The notes: generated by a model from the letters alone, not told the origin. Shown: positions 1 to 12,224, numbered from the stretch's first letter. The stretch is DNA of 64,000 nucleotides from Phymatolithon calcareum (GCA_977006965.1 OZ345355.1:1054001-1118000), one strand, 5' to 3'. Made by a program: numbers and translations.

Positions 1-1475
1 GGCAGAACAGTATATACTGGTTCCACGGTGTGCCTGTGTTCGGGTATAGCCGAGCTTGGGCACCGGCCTTTCGCGTGTCCACTTCTTCCATGAACTGCTT
101 TCGGCGAACGCTCAAACATTTGTACAGAATGCGCTTATGAGTCATGAAAAAGGAACTGTAGTGCGGCAAAATATCAATTCGATTTTGAGGTAGGCCGTGA
201 GCTAACATGTTTCTCGACAATTGCTCAGACATCCTGCAACACGTGTCGGAAAATATCCCCATAGCATGACACTGGCCTTTCGGCATCTTCAAACTACCAT
301 TTGTCACCAAAAAGTCTCACAGCACGCGCCAACTGGTTTAATGTGGGTGTACGCACTCGCATCGACCTCATCAGGTGCCTGAGATATTGCCACAGTTATT
401 AAATAGTCTGCAGGAGCGAAACTGTCTGTGCAAAGCGCCATGCCTAATCTGGCACCGGAGCATGCTCGGCTTTCAGCAGTTGATGAGGCATTCCCGGTTA
501 GAATGTGCTGTAGCGCTTCATCCAACTTCTCTGAATCATCCTGCCCATCAAATTCAGACGGCTTGTCTTCAAAGTGCTCCACGCCCCGCTCGTCGCTGTC
601 CCTAGGAATTAAGTCGATTGCAAGCTGATTTCAAATTCTCATATCTTCCTGAAATAAATCAGCTGCAGACTCTTCAAAGGAAGAAAAATCTCAAATGGGT
701 GCATCCAGTCGGTAAGGTGACGGAATAATGCGAGAAGCAGATACCTCAGCGCTTTTTGTGATAAGCAGGCCATTGCGTAGTGGCGGTGACGTCACGTTCT
801 CCGAACTGGATATGTGTGGAGAGCAAGGCCGAGTATTGGGTTCAGAGCTCGGATTATTCGAAAGGACGCTTTCCGTGCCTTGCAGTACACGAGATTTCGT
901 GAACCGAAGCCTGCTTTTTCTCTTGATTTTTCGCGGAACAGCAGCTGAAAACATGTCAATACTTGAACCGCTTTATGAGAGCTTCCGGAGAGCAGATCGC
1001 TTGGTTTTCTGAGGAAAGAGGGTGAGGAGATGCTTTGGCAGCATCAATTAAACGTCTTCCGTGACACTAAACATGACACCAATTCTACCGTTTATGTATG
1101 ATTCCCTCTTACCTATCTACCGTTTGAGTGCCAGATTCGTCATTTACGTGTTTAAGAATGTCCAGAATCAACGCGTATCCCCTGGACATGCGGCGCAAGC
1201 ATTGACTGTTGGACTCATTATATAGGTGGGCTGTCTTACGATACATGGCTATTCTTCTTATGGGCTCGTGATTTCCGTAGTCTATTTCCTCAGGGAGAGG
1301 AAAGAGCCCTCGTCGTCGGCATCCTGACCGGCGGCATGATAAAAGACGTTTCCGGGTCGGAGCTGGAGCCGGAACTGGTACTCGAATCACTCACCGATTC
1401 TGACGTGAACTCTTCGTCATCGGTGCAATCGATACTACGTGATTCATAGACGAAATTGAGCTTGGCTCAAGCATT
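1..1475. other. Unresolved stretch, no recognisable gene
   Basis: Short open frames occur on both strands; the longest is a 92-codon minus-strand frame at 304-582. I recognise none of them. The minus-strand frame at about 1109-1475 continues the reading direction of the Ty3-type protease remnant that follows. It has a Ser/Asp/Glu-rich stretch and may be the decayed start of that element's pol. Confidence 0.3.
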
Positions 1476-1479
1476 TCCG

Positions 1480-1991
1480 TGCTCACTTTTGACAATGTTT
1501 CGTCCGAGATCCATCTTCGTCCTTATCTTCTTGAGTGTCGGTAAGGCGACAATTTTATTGTATGTCGTCTTCGTGGAAACGAGGAATGTGATTGTTACGC
1601 GAATGATGTCATAAACAACGGTGACGTTTTCAGCAATATCGAGAATCCCTTCTGTTTCTCCAGACTATCCCTCTATCTTTCGTTTGGTATGGGTGGGGAT
1701 AATTTGTAGCTTGTCGGCAAGCTCTCGTGAGATCACGTTAGGGAGAGCGCGAGTATCGAGGAGGGCGTATATATTTCGATTGCTGACTTGAACTTCTGCA
1801 AACTGGTGGCGTTTGAAGGTCTGCACAGGAGCGGCCAGGTCAGAGGTATCGATAATGCGAACATTAGCGCTTCTTGTCCTTCCCAGGACGCGCGAGAAGT
1901 TTTGAAGGTCTCTTCTGGCCTTTTTTGCTTCTCCCCGAAGCAAATGGCCAAAGTAAATTCCTCTTTGACACTGCGCAAGGTTTTTGATCAA
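1480..1991 (-). pseudogene. Retropepsin-like protease fragment
   Basis: This frame encodes a retroviral-type aspartic protease domain. It has a hydrophobic strand before D-T-x-A, the motif ALPNVISRELADKL after it, and downstream a stretch resembling the second half of the fold, with ALPTLKKIRTKMDL near 1540 where these proteases usually carry a G-x-P-x-L-like turn. The glycine of the active-site DTG is replaced by Arg, which should abolish activity. A stop near 1665 separates the two halves. Confidence 0.65.
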
Positions 1992-3550
1992 GTACTACTT
2001 CTCCACGCGGCGTCCCAGATATTTGGCTACTGAGGTCTTCGCCGTTTTCCGAGTAGACATTTTATTCGTCCTCTTGAGCGGTCGGCTTGATATTTTCTTC
2101 TGCGTGGTCGGCCCTATAACCGAGAGGCGAGAAACTTCCATCGGTTCCTCTTCGTCCCCTCTGTTAAAGGCCAAGGGTCACGGCGGAGGAATCTGTCTTC
2201 CGAGAAGCCAGTGGCAAATGAAGACGCTCTCATGAGGCACCGAGCTCGCGCAGAACGTAACACAGACTCCGGATGTGACCTTTCTCAATGAAAAGAGCTT
2301 TACTTTCCTCCTCCCATAGGTCCTTCTTTCTTTCTTTCTCGCCCAATCTTTTTCCGCCTACTTATGCCCTATCAGGTCCCCGGCTTGAGCAATCGTCCGC
2401 TGCTCGGAAGGTGCGAGATTAATTTTCACCATTCGTTCATCCCTCGGCAGTTTCCCGCCACAGGAGCCTTCTTCTTTTATCTCCGGTTAGAACACGAGGC
2501 ACATAAAAACATAATCATAATATTCTACTCATACCAGTCGAACAATCCCTTTTCGACTTCACATATTCAGCACCCTCGAACAAGATGTTTTGGCATTGGC
2601 TGTCCATCATAAGCTCGCTTCAGCGCGTCGAAATACGTGTCCAAATCTTCAGGTGCAGTATCATCAACTGGAGCGAGTGCAAAGACATTGGCGTTCTCTG
2701 GGGCCGGTTGTGCTTTCTGCAGTCTAGCAATGGACTGGTCAATATCGTGGCGTTGTTTGGATTAGCAAGCGACCTCGCTAATGCCCATCTTCTTACAGAA
2801 GCGACACTTCATGTCCCTCGTGGGATTATCTTTGCACTGAGTGGACACGTGCCCCTCTTCCTTACAATAGCTGCAATTTTTGGGACGAACTCCAGGCTGG
2901 ACAGTTTCCTTCTTTTGCGATATGGCTAAAGTGAGCTGAATCATCTGCTCAAACAGCTTATCGATCTTCTTCTCGGTCTCCGTCTGAAACATGTAATTCT
3001 ATCCGGGATCAAACGATGTGTTGACAGTATTGACCAGATGTTTGGCTTTGTACATAAGCTTCAGACTTTCTGTATAGGTTATACAGGCGGAATTTATTTC
3101 GGCAAACGTCGAGGAACACCGCAACAGCGCGAACTGGAAGAGTTGTTTGTTCGTTGAGATGGCATCTCGAAGCAGACTGCAAATAGCAGACTAGTTTTAG
3201 TTGGCTTAGCGGTAGAGTTTCTCTGTCTTGTTCACGAACGCGTCGATGTCACCTCCAATGTACTTCAGAGTGACAGCTTCGCGCATAATAGATTATTGAG
3301 AGCGACGGGGGCAAAAGCGGAGAATATGGATGCCTTAACCACGGGATAGTCCTTGGACTCGGGAGTAAGCGAGTCTTAAAGGCAAACTTGTCCATGTAGA
3401 AATCGAACGATTTGTCGGGCAGGAAATGAACAATTCTTACGGCTTTCTCGTCCAGGGCAGCTTCTTTGTGGTTGATTTTCTCGAAGAGGAAGAAGAATTT
3501 TTGAACAACGGTTTCGACTTATTGACGGGAAGCTCATTCGGAGGCGCCAT
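1480..3550 (-). pseudogene. Decayed Ty3-type LTR retrotransposon, gag to protease
   Basis: A minus-strand retrotransposon remnant reads from a gag start (ATG at 3550, protein begins MAPPNELP) through a zinc-knuckle region (2762-2992) to an aspartic protease (about 1991-1480). The first knuckle, CSYCKEEGHVSTQC, fits C-x2-C-x4-H-x4-C. The second, CRFCKKMGISEVAC, has Ile where the His should be. The protease has LLDTRALPNVIS, so the catalytic D-T-G-A is changed to D-T-R-A. Gag has several in-frame stops, and the protease lies in a different frame from gag. No reverse transcriptase is readable downstream and no LTRs were found. Gag and the knuckle share a frame (starts 3550 and 2992). The family call rests on the gag-knuckle-protease order. 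The element is dead. Confidence 0.75.
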
Positions 3551-3902
3551 GGCCCTCCTGGGGGTACCAAAATGAGGGGGTAAAAGTGGTCTGCGTTTGT
3601 GTGTTTCTTTTCAATCTAAGGTTCTTTTTTTACGAAGACGAAGAACTTGTCCCCCGGAAGATACGAGAGCTCATCTGCATATACCTTACAATATCTCGCG
3701 GGGTGATCATAAATCTATGTGGAACAATAAAACATGTGATAGCGATTTAAAATATCTAAGCTAAAAATAAAAGGGCAATACGAATGCGGCCTGCAACGAA
3801 TGTGTCGTACGGGAGAGATCATGATTGGACAACTGACTATTATAGGATTCAGAAATTTCGACTTCCGAAAGCACCATTTCCCAACCGGCCTAGTGTCCTA
3901 AT

Positions 3903-3962
3903 TAAGTTGATTTATTGAGAAGGTACTATGTGTCCCAACCTGAGGAAAGTCGGCACCTTTCT
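3903..3962. repeat. 60-bp inverted copy of a LINE-B segment
   Basis: The sequence around TTTATTGAGAAGGTACTATG and GTCCCAACCTGAGGAAAGTC is the reverse complement of 4702-4761 with about two mismatches. The same segment recurs, split by a hAT element, at about 14431-14458 and 16636-16665, so it belongs to LINE-B and is not a transposon terminus. Confidence 0.75.
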
Positions 3963-5035
3963 ATTGCATTCGAAATTTAGGTTCCATAATCAGAGTTACT
4001 TAGTATCGCGTCGATGGGTCGGGCCACGTTTGTCTCCTCTCTGGGGGGTCCATGTTGGCTTCCTCAGGATGCTCTTCAGTATTCTAACTGCCCATGCTCT
4101 TTGACTGCCCATTTCTTCTATTAATTTCGGCAGATTTCTTGGAAAATGACCTACAAACCATCTTGCGCAGAGAACTCTGTGCTTGCTTTCTTACATCCTC
4201 ACTGCTTGGTGCAGTAGACCATTCTTGGCAAATGTAATTTTCCTAGCGCAGAGTTCTTCTTGCTGTTCCCAGGCTAGTCGGAGGGCACTCCTGTCTTGGA
4301 CATCGGTTGCTGTGCTCGATTTTTGCATGAGGTCCAGTGTCTCGGTTCCAGCTCTGCCTCCGCGTCGCGCGTCTCCTCTAAAACCTTCCTAATTCTTCTC
4401 TTTGTCTTCTCCAGTGCCGCCCTGCCCAATTTCCGAACAGTATTGTTGCGATGTCCTTTTGAACATACTCTCCTGCTCTCGATACTCGGATTGTGTGAGG
4501 AGTTATATGCCCGGCGTTCTCATATACCGAACTGATGAATGCTTTCAAAAGCCTGATGCACTTTTCTGTGTTGTATCCTTTCCTTGTCATGCCCAGAGTG
4601 CTCATGAGCCGGACTTTTGCGCCAGCCCTTTTGAAGTAGATGGCTGCTGAGACGCATCTTCTTTGCAGCCTCATGAGTATTTCGAGTGTAGTAGAATGCT
4701 AAGAAAGGTGCCGACTTTCCTCAGGTTGGGACACATGGTACCTTCTCAATAAATCCACTTAAATTCCGTTTTCGTTGATTGTCGTACCGAGATACTCTGC
4801 CGTGCGTCTTATTTGAACTTCCTCGTTCGCCAGAACAGACGGTACTGGGCTGGTGTCGGACCCACCACATATTCCTTAGTTGGACCTTACAATGGACTCT
4901 GCGTGTGCAGCTCGTGCAGCTTTCTCTGCGCTCAACTTTTCCCTGTGTCCCTATCATTCTCGTTGCTCGTTTCCTATTAACACTCAATTTGCGAGTAAAG
5001 CAGTACTTTTCCAGCCCTTTTCTGGACATTCGCAA
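3903..5035 (-). pseudogene. LINE-B reverse-transcriptase remnant
   Basis: Minus-strand LINE debris. Near 4820-4760 a frame reads EEVQIRRTAEYLGTTINENG, which matches the 'YLG' thumb region that follows the catalytic core in LINE reverse transcriptases. Further on (4674-4378) an open frame contains CIRLLKAFISSVYENAGHIT. This aligns by eye with CIRIFKSLILPKWEYAIHLT in the LINE-A copies, so the two families are distantly related. Frames change several times. At 3903-3962 a 60-bp piece of the same element recurs in the opposite orientation to its counterpart at about 4702-4761. Confidence 0.7.
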
Positions 5036-5039
5036 GAAG

Positions 5040-6240
5040 TGAAATTTTAGTTTGGAGATATGAATATAAGAAAAAGGTACATATAGAACGAGGAGAACGA
5101 AAGGAGAAGAGCTCCAACGTTAAAAGCTATGAGAATAGATCGATATGGCACATAGACAGCAATGAAAATGCAGAATATCTGCTAGATGCACGCGATAGAA
5201 TGTACCAAAAATAGAGAGACGTACGAATGATTGCAAAAGTCGGGCGGTAAAGTATCCAGTGCACTTTCAGTGCCTATTTTCAAGGCGTCTCTTGCCCTAC
5301 GTTACAGTGCATTAGGTGCCTAATGCGTACTCCGGATTGACAAATACTTCGCTTGTGTTCCGGCCCAAACTTCATGACCTCTCGAAATACTGTGCCCCAT
5401 TGACTTATTTCATTTCTGTCCAGCACCCCCGTCATCATTCATGTCACTAGATGGCCCAACCAACTCAGCTCCACCGCTCAACAGGCGGTCGTCTGAAGCG
5501 CGTTGACCGCTTCCTGCGTCGTGCGCACCCGTTTTCTCCCAATAACAATCCTGCTAAACGATCTCGCCAACCGCCTCGCTGGACTACCATGATGCGTCTG
5601 CTTGTCGCATCTCAGGATCCTTCAATTCGCCGTCTCCCTCGAAACTGTATTATATCTAACTGTTCTGGCGGCCCTCTCCAACTCCTTGTCCGTATGCACT
5701 GCATAATCATCGACCCCGGCGTGCGCAGAGCAGCAACATATAGAAAGCGGATAGCCCGCCCCGCATATTTAGACCCCCTGCAGCTTCAATTCTTGTGTTG
5801 AAAAGTGTCTTCCTTATGTGCTGCGACCCCAACTCTCGCATAGAAGTCGTTTCGGGCTCTGCGTGATTTTCTTTTCTGTGTTTCCACGAGCATTGATTGC
5901 GGCGCGTGCCCAAATTGCGTTATATTTGCATAAGGTTTTACGGCCACTGCACGAAAGAGCAGTCTTTATATTTCCTGTTCTATCGCTCGTAATTTCCGCT
6001 CTAGCTCACGCTATTCGACTTCTACAAAAACTTGTCCAACATTTATTCTTACAGGCCCTTTTTTAGCTTCGTTTTTAAGCTTGACACTTTTGAATTGATA
6101 GCTTTTCCGTGAGGGAAGTCATCAGGAAGTGCATTTTCATATAGCTTCAGATGCTAAATAAGCTGGTTCATCCGGAGGCTTTACTTTCACATTGCTGTAC
6201 TCCAAGAGCGCTTTAAGAGCATCAACGTACTTGATAGACA
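5040..6240. other. No recognisable gene
   Basis: Several short frames occur, including a 116-codon plus-strand frame at 5451-5801 with many Arg residues and no domain I recognise. I see no terminal repeats, target duplications or RNA gene. Confidence 0.35.
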
Positions 6241-6241
6241 T

Positions 6242-9200
6242 CCTTTATTTTTTTGGAGGCGGCTGATAGAAAATGCTGTCTAAAGCTCCTTCGTCAGCGG
6301 CGTGCATTTGCGCTGATATAAATTGAATGACGAACTGCTCGCGGGGGAGACCGTACCGTCGAGGATACTTTGCTCGCAGTTTTTCGAGCATGACGGGTGC
6401 ATTCATACGACGACTCTCGTCTCTCGCACCGATCATGTAAAGCCGCATCAACTCAGAAAAGTATTTCCGAACTGTGTTTTCCCCGAAACTTTGCCCATAA
6501 GCGGGTCGTTGTTCCCAGCCGGGATAACATGTGACACGAAAACGAACCTCATCTGTAATACCTCGAGCGAATGGCTGTAAAGCCGGGCTATCCTTAGTAT
6601 TCCAATGAACTCTAGTCTGGCACTGGCCAATAAGACTATGGGCCATTGTTGCTGCTCGTAGTTCAAGTAACGCCGACCTCGGAGAACTACATACGGTTTT
6701 ATGTACGTCAAGAAGATTCTGTGATGCGTAATCATTGTCACAACCCAAGCAATGATACAGCTTTTTCCAGAGAAGAGCGGAGACATTTTGACGGCCAGTA
6801 ACCACGTCTCTTTCAATCTCATGACCTGCACTCGCAAACTGAGATATATTTTCGTCGTCTTCGCGCTCCATGGATCGCCGCCTTTGCTTAAACACCCTCC
6901 GCAGTGACGCAGATGATCGAACCATGACTCCAGTCTCGACTCCAATTGAGAAAAACAGGGGTCTGGGGACCGAACCGACGACTACTCGCGTGAAATGTGA
7001 TCCCCATCGGCCGCAGTACTTATTTCAGCCTCTCTTAGAGTCAAATCGATGAATTTATCTTGTTTATTTTGTCGGCCTGCATTCTAATCAAAAGTACTTC
7101 AACGGAGGCATCAGAGTTAAACTCATCTTCTTCACTGGCATTGACACAGATCGGTAGAGTAGCTTTTTCTCAGAGCACAGGGTACCAGAAATACTCTAAA
7201 GTGCGTCATCAGCTGTTGCGGTATCCCTGTAGCGTTTTCTTGAGAGCACACGAGAGCCCTTCTTTGAGAACAAGCATTTTTTGAACGAGAACCTGGAGAT
7301 TTCGTCAATCTTAACCTGGACTCTGCCATTTTCCAAATTTCCATAAACAATCTCGTTCACGCGGCCAAAGTTAACAAACCTTCCAGCTTGCTTTAGCTGG
7401 TCCCACTTTTGGAGCCTCTCATAGTTCCGATCGATAAATACGAGCTCGGCAACAGTGTTGGCCATGCCACCGTTTGCGTTTAGAGCACGTACCAATTGGT
7501 GCGGATTGATCACGTTCTGAGCATAATTGTTTATGAATGCGTTGATGTGCTACATCAAAATTGCAAAATGGGCGTCCACCAGGCTCTTTCCATCTTGTGT
7601 TTCGCTGTGCAACATGGACCGCATGCGAAGGGAGTGCGATTGTGCAATGAAGGGAAGCATAACAGGTAGAATATGGTTCTGATATGCACGGGCGTTGTCA
7701 GAAAGAATATGAACATCTTAAACAGTTGGTAGCTCAACAACCAAACAACGGAAAATTGCATCGCACATAGCAGCAACTGCGTAAACATCCTGTTTGGTAT
7801 CTCCTCCAGACAAATGGTTAAAATAAAGTTGCTGTAGACCGCCATGACTCTCTGCGAAAAAGATGACAGCCCCATGCCAGCTACTTCCTCGCTTACCGAA
7901 GAACTCTAGGCTCTTCTGCCTGTATCTCAAGCTTTCGAACTTCATCTTATAGTCCACTAGGACCAGAACCTCTGCAGGGGCTTCGTCAGATCTCTGTTTT
8001 AGCTTATTCATCAGCGCTGAGATCTGGCACTGTTGGCGACGCACGCGATGTTGATGGCCATAGAAAAGGAGAAGTTTTTCTCTGCCTCGTGAAATACTCG
8101 CCGTATATCTTCAGAGTCCGAACCGGTACCGGCGCCTTGCAAACATTCCGAGGCCATGTCCTGTAAATTTTCGAAATCGCGCGGTCTGTGCTCGAGCTAA
8201 GCCCGATATCCGCGATACATCTCTCCCGGGCTCCTATTTCAGGTCAAACCGGGAAACGAAAGTTCGCGGACAAATTTCTTTCCGCGTATCACGTCTGACA
8301 CTTCTAAAACTTTAGTGCCCCAGGAAAGAACTTTTACATCGTCCAAAACGAAACGAACAGCGTCGACCAAATCAGCATCGTCCATTCTTTGCCGGAAGAT
8401 GAGTTTTCTCAGTGTACTGTTTCCGGAGAGCAATATCTTCCAGTTTTTTCCGACTCCTGCGTAGCGCTTCATGAACCCACCAGAAGCTGCCGCATTCAAT
8501 GACTTTCCATTTGATAAACATTGAAATTCTAGGTCAGATTGCAGCAAATGATCGTTTCCGAACGACAAATGTGTACTATCATCAGACACGTTGCTCTTCG
8601 AATGTACTTGCTGCTCGGATGGACGTGGAAGTGTCTCGCCAGATGGATTGAGCAAAACGGTGATTGGGAGAGACTCACTACTTGATCCTCCAGATCTTTC
8701 GTATTCTTCGAAATCGCCTTCTTGGTCTTCCCCGGAAGCTATTCCTGCTCTAAGCTTCTTCATTTTTTCTTGAGTTGCTTGTTTTATAGCCATAAATGTA
8801 TCTGTCCGAGACAAAGACGCTGCATAAGGCTGCCATCAATGGGTGACACTGAGGATCGCGTTTTTTGAGGGCCACGACTGCACGGGAAAGCTCTTTCGAG
8901 ACCTTTGATTGCTCTCTGCGCTTTGTCCACTCGATGACGGCGCTGACAGTTTCCGCATTCGTGAATATGGAAGAGAGAAATGCCTTGTTGATACAGGAAA
9001 CAAGAGTTAGAAGTTTTTTCACTAGGTTTTCTCCTAAATCCTCCGGAGCTATATCTTTTTCGGGTATCGTTGGTAGCAAAGCTTTTAGTTTTTTGCCAGC
9101 CCAAGAGCGCGGAGTATAGATCTGGGTGTCCTCAGCTCATAACAGTTGTCATTTTGTCCGACAGCGGCATCATCACAGGAAGAAATTCGAGCTGCCCGTT

Positions 9201-9408
9201 TTCTGGGTTGGCGATCATTGCTGACGACTTCAACATCATTGACAGCTAACGAGTTTCCAATGGGGGATATGCGCCGCCGTTTCGAACTACGTATGCGGAC
9301 AATGACGGGAGCAGTTTCCTCCGCCTCACATCGACAAGCGCATCGGGAACAAAAATGAAATGATTGACATCGACGCTGACGACACTGACATTCATCGGCT
9401 GCGTTCAT
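6242..9408 (-). pseudogene. Broken DDE-recombinase-like gene with C2H2 finger
   Basis: Minus-strand frames follow one another from 9408 to 6242 and appear to be one decayed protein. The N-terminal part (9408-8239) is charged and of unknown function. Frame 8044-7718 contains VLVLVDYKMKFESLRYRQKS and a later YFNHLSGGDTKQD. The same frame continues past a stop (7718) into ILSDNARAYQNH and HSETQDGKSLVDAHF, then another stop near 7553, then LVRALNANGGMANTVAEL (7513-7196). The spaced acidic residues (VDYK, SDNA, SETQ) look like a DDE catalytic core. The last block (6925-6245) has a Cys/His finger, HCLGCDNDYASQNLLDVHKT followed by C. I recall similar proteins in repetitive families of invertebrates and protists. 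It may be an inactivated transposase or a host gene. No terminal repeats were found. Confidence 0.55.
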
Positions 9409-10319
9409 TTAGTCACCTTCTCAAGCAGTGAAACAACTAGGCGAAGTTCCGATACGCTTCGCGGTTCACGAAAGCTACGGCACGTCGTTGAATCGCAGAG
9501 TACTTGTCAACTCTTGTTGTCACTTCCAGACATAGATGTTTAAAGCCAGCAGTTGAAAGCTGCGAGATAGTGGTCTTTTAGCCTTTCTCCATGCGCTCAG
9601 TATTGGAAATGGTTTGATAAAAGCACTTCTGTTCGTCCGAGCTTCGGCGTTTTGTGGCCGTTATGATTTGCAGTTTTGAAATGTTCCGAATACAAGTCTG
9701 GCGGCGAAGAAAATGCTCCAGTGACGCTAGTGACACGCTCGTTTGGTCTCGAATCTGAGATTACTTGACAGGGTGGGTCCGGCGGCGGCAATCTAGGATG
9801 AAGAAGTATATACGTCAGCGAAAAAAATCGTTCTTGTCTTTTTTTGTTCTGAAACAGATGGGCGATCCAGAAGTTGAAAGAAGCTCGACATTATGATCGG
9901 TGAGCCCTGCAGTCGACAAGGATGTGCACTATTTGGGATTACGAAAAGCATTGTCCGAATCATTTTTCCTTACGGTGTGTTATGTGCCGCAATGGTAGGC
10001 TCTTTTGCATCATATTTAGGACACGGCTGAGCATTAGGGCGCGACCCCCGCAAAGCCCTTCCAGACGTTCGTACCAGTTATGATATTCCACGTGTGCGAA
10101 GAAAATCCCATCACTAGACTGTTTCTAGCGATGTGCCAAAACGGCAACTAATACCTCGGAAATCGCAGTACGAGTCGTGGAATGAGTCCCGTCATGAAAA
10201 AATCCGTGGAGTATTCTCGACGAAGACGGCACATATCGTCTCTCTACATCCCAATGAACTAAACATTACGTTCTTCGCAAAGAATAAAGCTTCAGAACTG
10301 TCTTTTCTATTTTGAAAAA
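9409..10319. other. No recognisable gene
   Basis: Nothing beyond short random frames is visible. The last bases (10325-10350) match the segment at about 4980-5003 on the opposite strand (ACTCGCAAATTGAGTGTTAA), so LINE-related sequence begins just before 10330. Confidence 0.35.
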
Positions 10320-10612
10320 AGTATTGCTTTACTCGCAAATTGAGTGTTAATCATTCGACACTGGATGAGTACTGTCGTACCACAACGATAATTGAGATGA
10401 TTGCGCTCCAACGCATTTTATTATCAGCGCAGGTGGGCCCTGATGTGGAAGATGAGTGTACACGACTCACACGCGGACTTGTTAGTAGAGAAATTCGAAT
10501 TAAGGAGGCCATGAGTGACCAGACTAAGCTACATTAGAAGCGGTTCGGAAGCAAGCCCTCTTACTCGTAGGTGAGGCGTTGGGAGCTTTAAATAAATCAT
10601 TACATACCCCCT
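10320..10612 (+). mobile_element. LINE-A, 3' end only
   Basis: This is the C-terminal end of a LINE-A open reading frame (…EYECKRLTRALAGREIRIKE in better copies; here DECTRLTRGLVSREIRIKEA) followed by the LINE-A 3' untranslated tail, GTTGGGAGCTTTAAATAAATC, and a pyrimidine-rich end. It is 5'-truncated, as is usual for target-primed insertions. The LINE-B-like bases at its left edge suggest insertion into, or fusion with, older LINE-B sequence. Confidence 0.75.
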
Positions 10613-10824
10613 ATCAATCCACCATTGTGGTACTGAGGGGTGGTACTCTACTTGTCAGATTTGTAAGACGAGCCAAATTTTGCTCGGTGTCAGAGAGCGA
10701 GACACCAGCAAGCGCCTCACGCTTTATGGCATTGCATAGTTGAAACTAATATCTTTATTAAATTTCGTTGCTCGATGAGCATCAAAGAAACTGCGTGCCA
10801 CAATCCCAAGCCTTGATTACCATG

Positions 10825-12224
10825 TTACAGTGAACAGGGCGGCGAGAATGCAGTACACTGCCTACGCATTTTCTCAATCCCGTTCTTGCAGCAGGACCTG
10901 TTCGGTCCCCGCTCTTCGCATCGGTCTCAACCACACGTACGACAGCTTCTGGGACAGCAGACCGACTCGGTATTGATTCCGCGATCAGGGCATTTCTCCC
11001 CGTCTCCTTCAATAATGTACTTTCGGTACTCCAGTCTCGACCGCACCTTGCATTTCCCGTTGTTCTCAATAAATGACACATCCGGCACATCAAAACAATA
11101 CGAATTTCTGTCACGAACATTAGTTATCCTGGTCTGCTCCATTGTAATGCCAAAGGCACCAACGATACACACGCCGGCATGCTTCGCATTGTCGATCTCA
11201 TTTTTGAAACCAAATAGCTCAGCTGTCACGAATTTCCCGTTCTTCTTCGCCATAACGCCGCACCCAACGTTGGAGGAATATCCTCTTTCGAGTATCAAGT
11301 TCCCCTTCAATAGTGTACTCGTTGCCCCCTCGCTTACGTACACTCCATGTCCCCGTTCCGTACAGCATAACTATTCACAATTGATTCGAATTGCGTGCGA
11401 GATAGGAAAAAACCGTCCAAACCGTTGTCCTCAGAGTGGCAATTCACCATTGCAACATGATTCATCCAACGCATATCCTCTCCGCGCAAATAGTCTGAGG
11501 AAGACAAAGTACAAAGCAGGGAGTCAAGAATATGTTAGAATTCTGCTCGGTAAAAAGCGGGCATGGAGCTAAATGATCGAGCATAAAAACGTACACCCAA
11601 AACCAGCAAAGTTTTTCACCTTGATGTTCTTAAGCAGGGCAAAATTTGCCACTTTCAAGTAAACTCCATACTTCGCATATTCCTGTCTTTTCTTTGACGG
11701 TCGAGGTATATTTCTCTTGCTTCTCTTCTTCTTGGACCTCTTTTTCGTCTGCTTAGGAGCTCGTTTTCCCTTCTCCGATCTCCTGCTAGATTTTCCTTTT
11801 CTTTTCGTTTTCTTCTTCAATCTGCGCATTTTCTTCCCCTTCAAAGCCCTGCGAATAGCCCTTTCCTTCTTTTCTTTGCGGGTGAGCCGTCGCTTTCTCG
11901 ACCTGAGAGTGTACTCCATGTTGCTCTGTCAATTGTGAAATTGGCCATTGTGACATGCTTCGAGTACGTAGAGCGCATTATGCCATTGGCAAGGTCTTTC
12001 GACGGCATACCACTATGTACTTTCAGTATAGTTCTTTGACTTCCATTCCCACAAAGGCAGATATTGCTTGGAAAATTGATGAAAGATTTGATCTGGTAAG
12101 TCCCGTGGCTTGCATCGGTCAAGGCAATATCAAGGGCACTGAAAATCGTGTCAACTATTCTGCCTTCGCTACATCCATTCTGTAAGTATGTACTGCGTGC
12201 TGTGGCTCCTCGCGCAAATGCCAC
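10825..12224 (-). pseudogene. Broken beta-helix surface protein with Cys-rich tail
   Basis: The frame starting at 12224 has a polysaccharide-lyase-like parallel beta-helix character (MANFTID, then GVYLKVANFALLKNIKVKNF, then NEIDNAKHAGVCIVGAFGIT). It ends in a Cys-rich module with VCCPRSCRTC, then SCCKNG and a final PPC, which I associate with secreted or wall proteins of red algae. Between the first two rungs lies a Lys/Arg-rich block of about 70 residues (11905-11695). The gene is broken by a single-base frameshift near 11935, by a stop near 11570, by another frame change near 11345, and by a TGA at 10927-10929 where Gly would be expected in the Cys-rich module. The right reading frame is recoverable on each side of every lesion. 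Open frames at 12700-12225 on the same strand may be its N-terminus; this is uncertain. Confidence 0.6.
11695..11905 (-). other. Lys/Arg-rich insertion in beta-helix
   Basis: About 70 residues are almost all K, R, S and G (for example KKKTKRKGKSSRRSEKGKR). They sit exactly where short surface loops normally connect two rungs of the beta-helix. The matching plus strand reads as a Phe/Leu-rich frame, which is only its shadow. The block could bind sulfated polysaccharide or could be a nucleotide-repeat expansion. Confidence 0.6.

Noticed and set aside
3903-4761. Terminal inverted repeats of a DNA transposon
   Set aside because: The same segment occurs in LINE-B elsewhere (14431-16665) and the LINE frame reads through it. 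No target duplication was found.
10886-11572. 228-codon plus-strand ORF
   Set aside because: It lies antisense to the beta-helix protein frames, has a skewed shadow composition and shows no domain.
11717-11938. Plus-strand ORF rich in Phe/Leu, membrane-like
   Set aside because: It is the reverse complement of a Lys/Arg-rich coding block; AAG/AAA codons read backwards give Phe and Leu.
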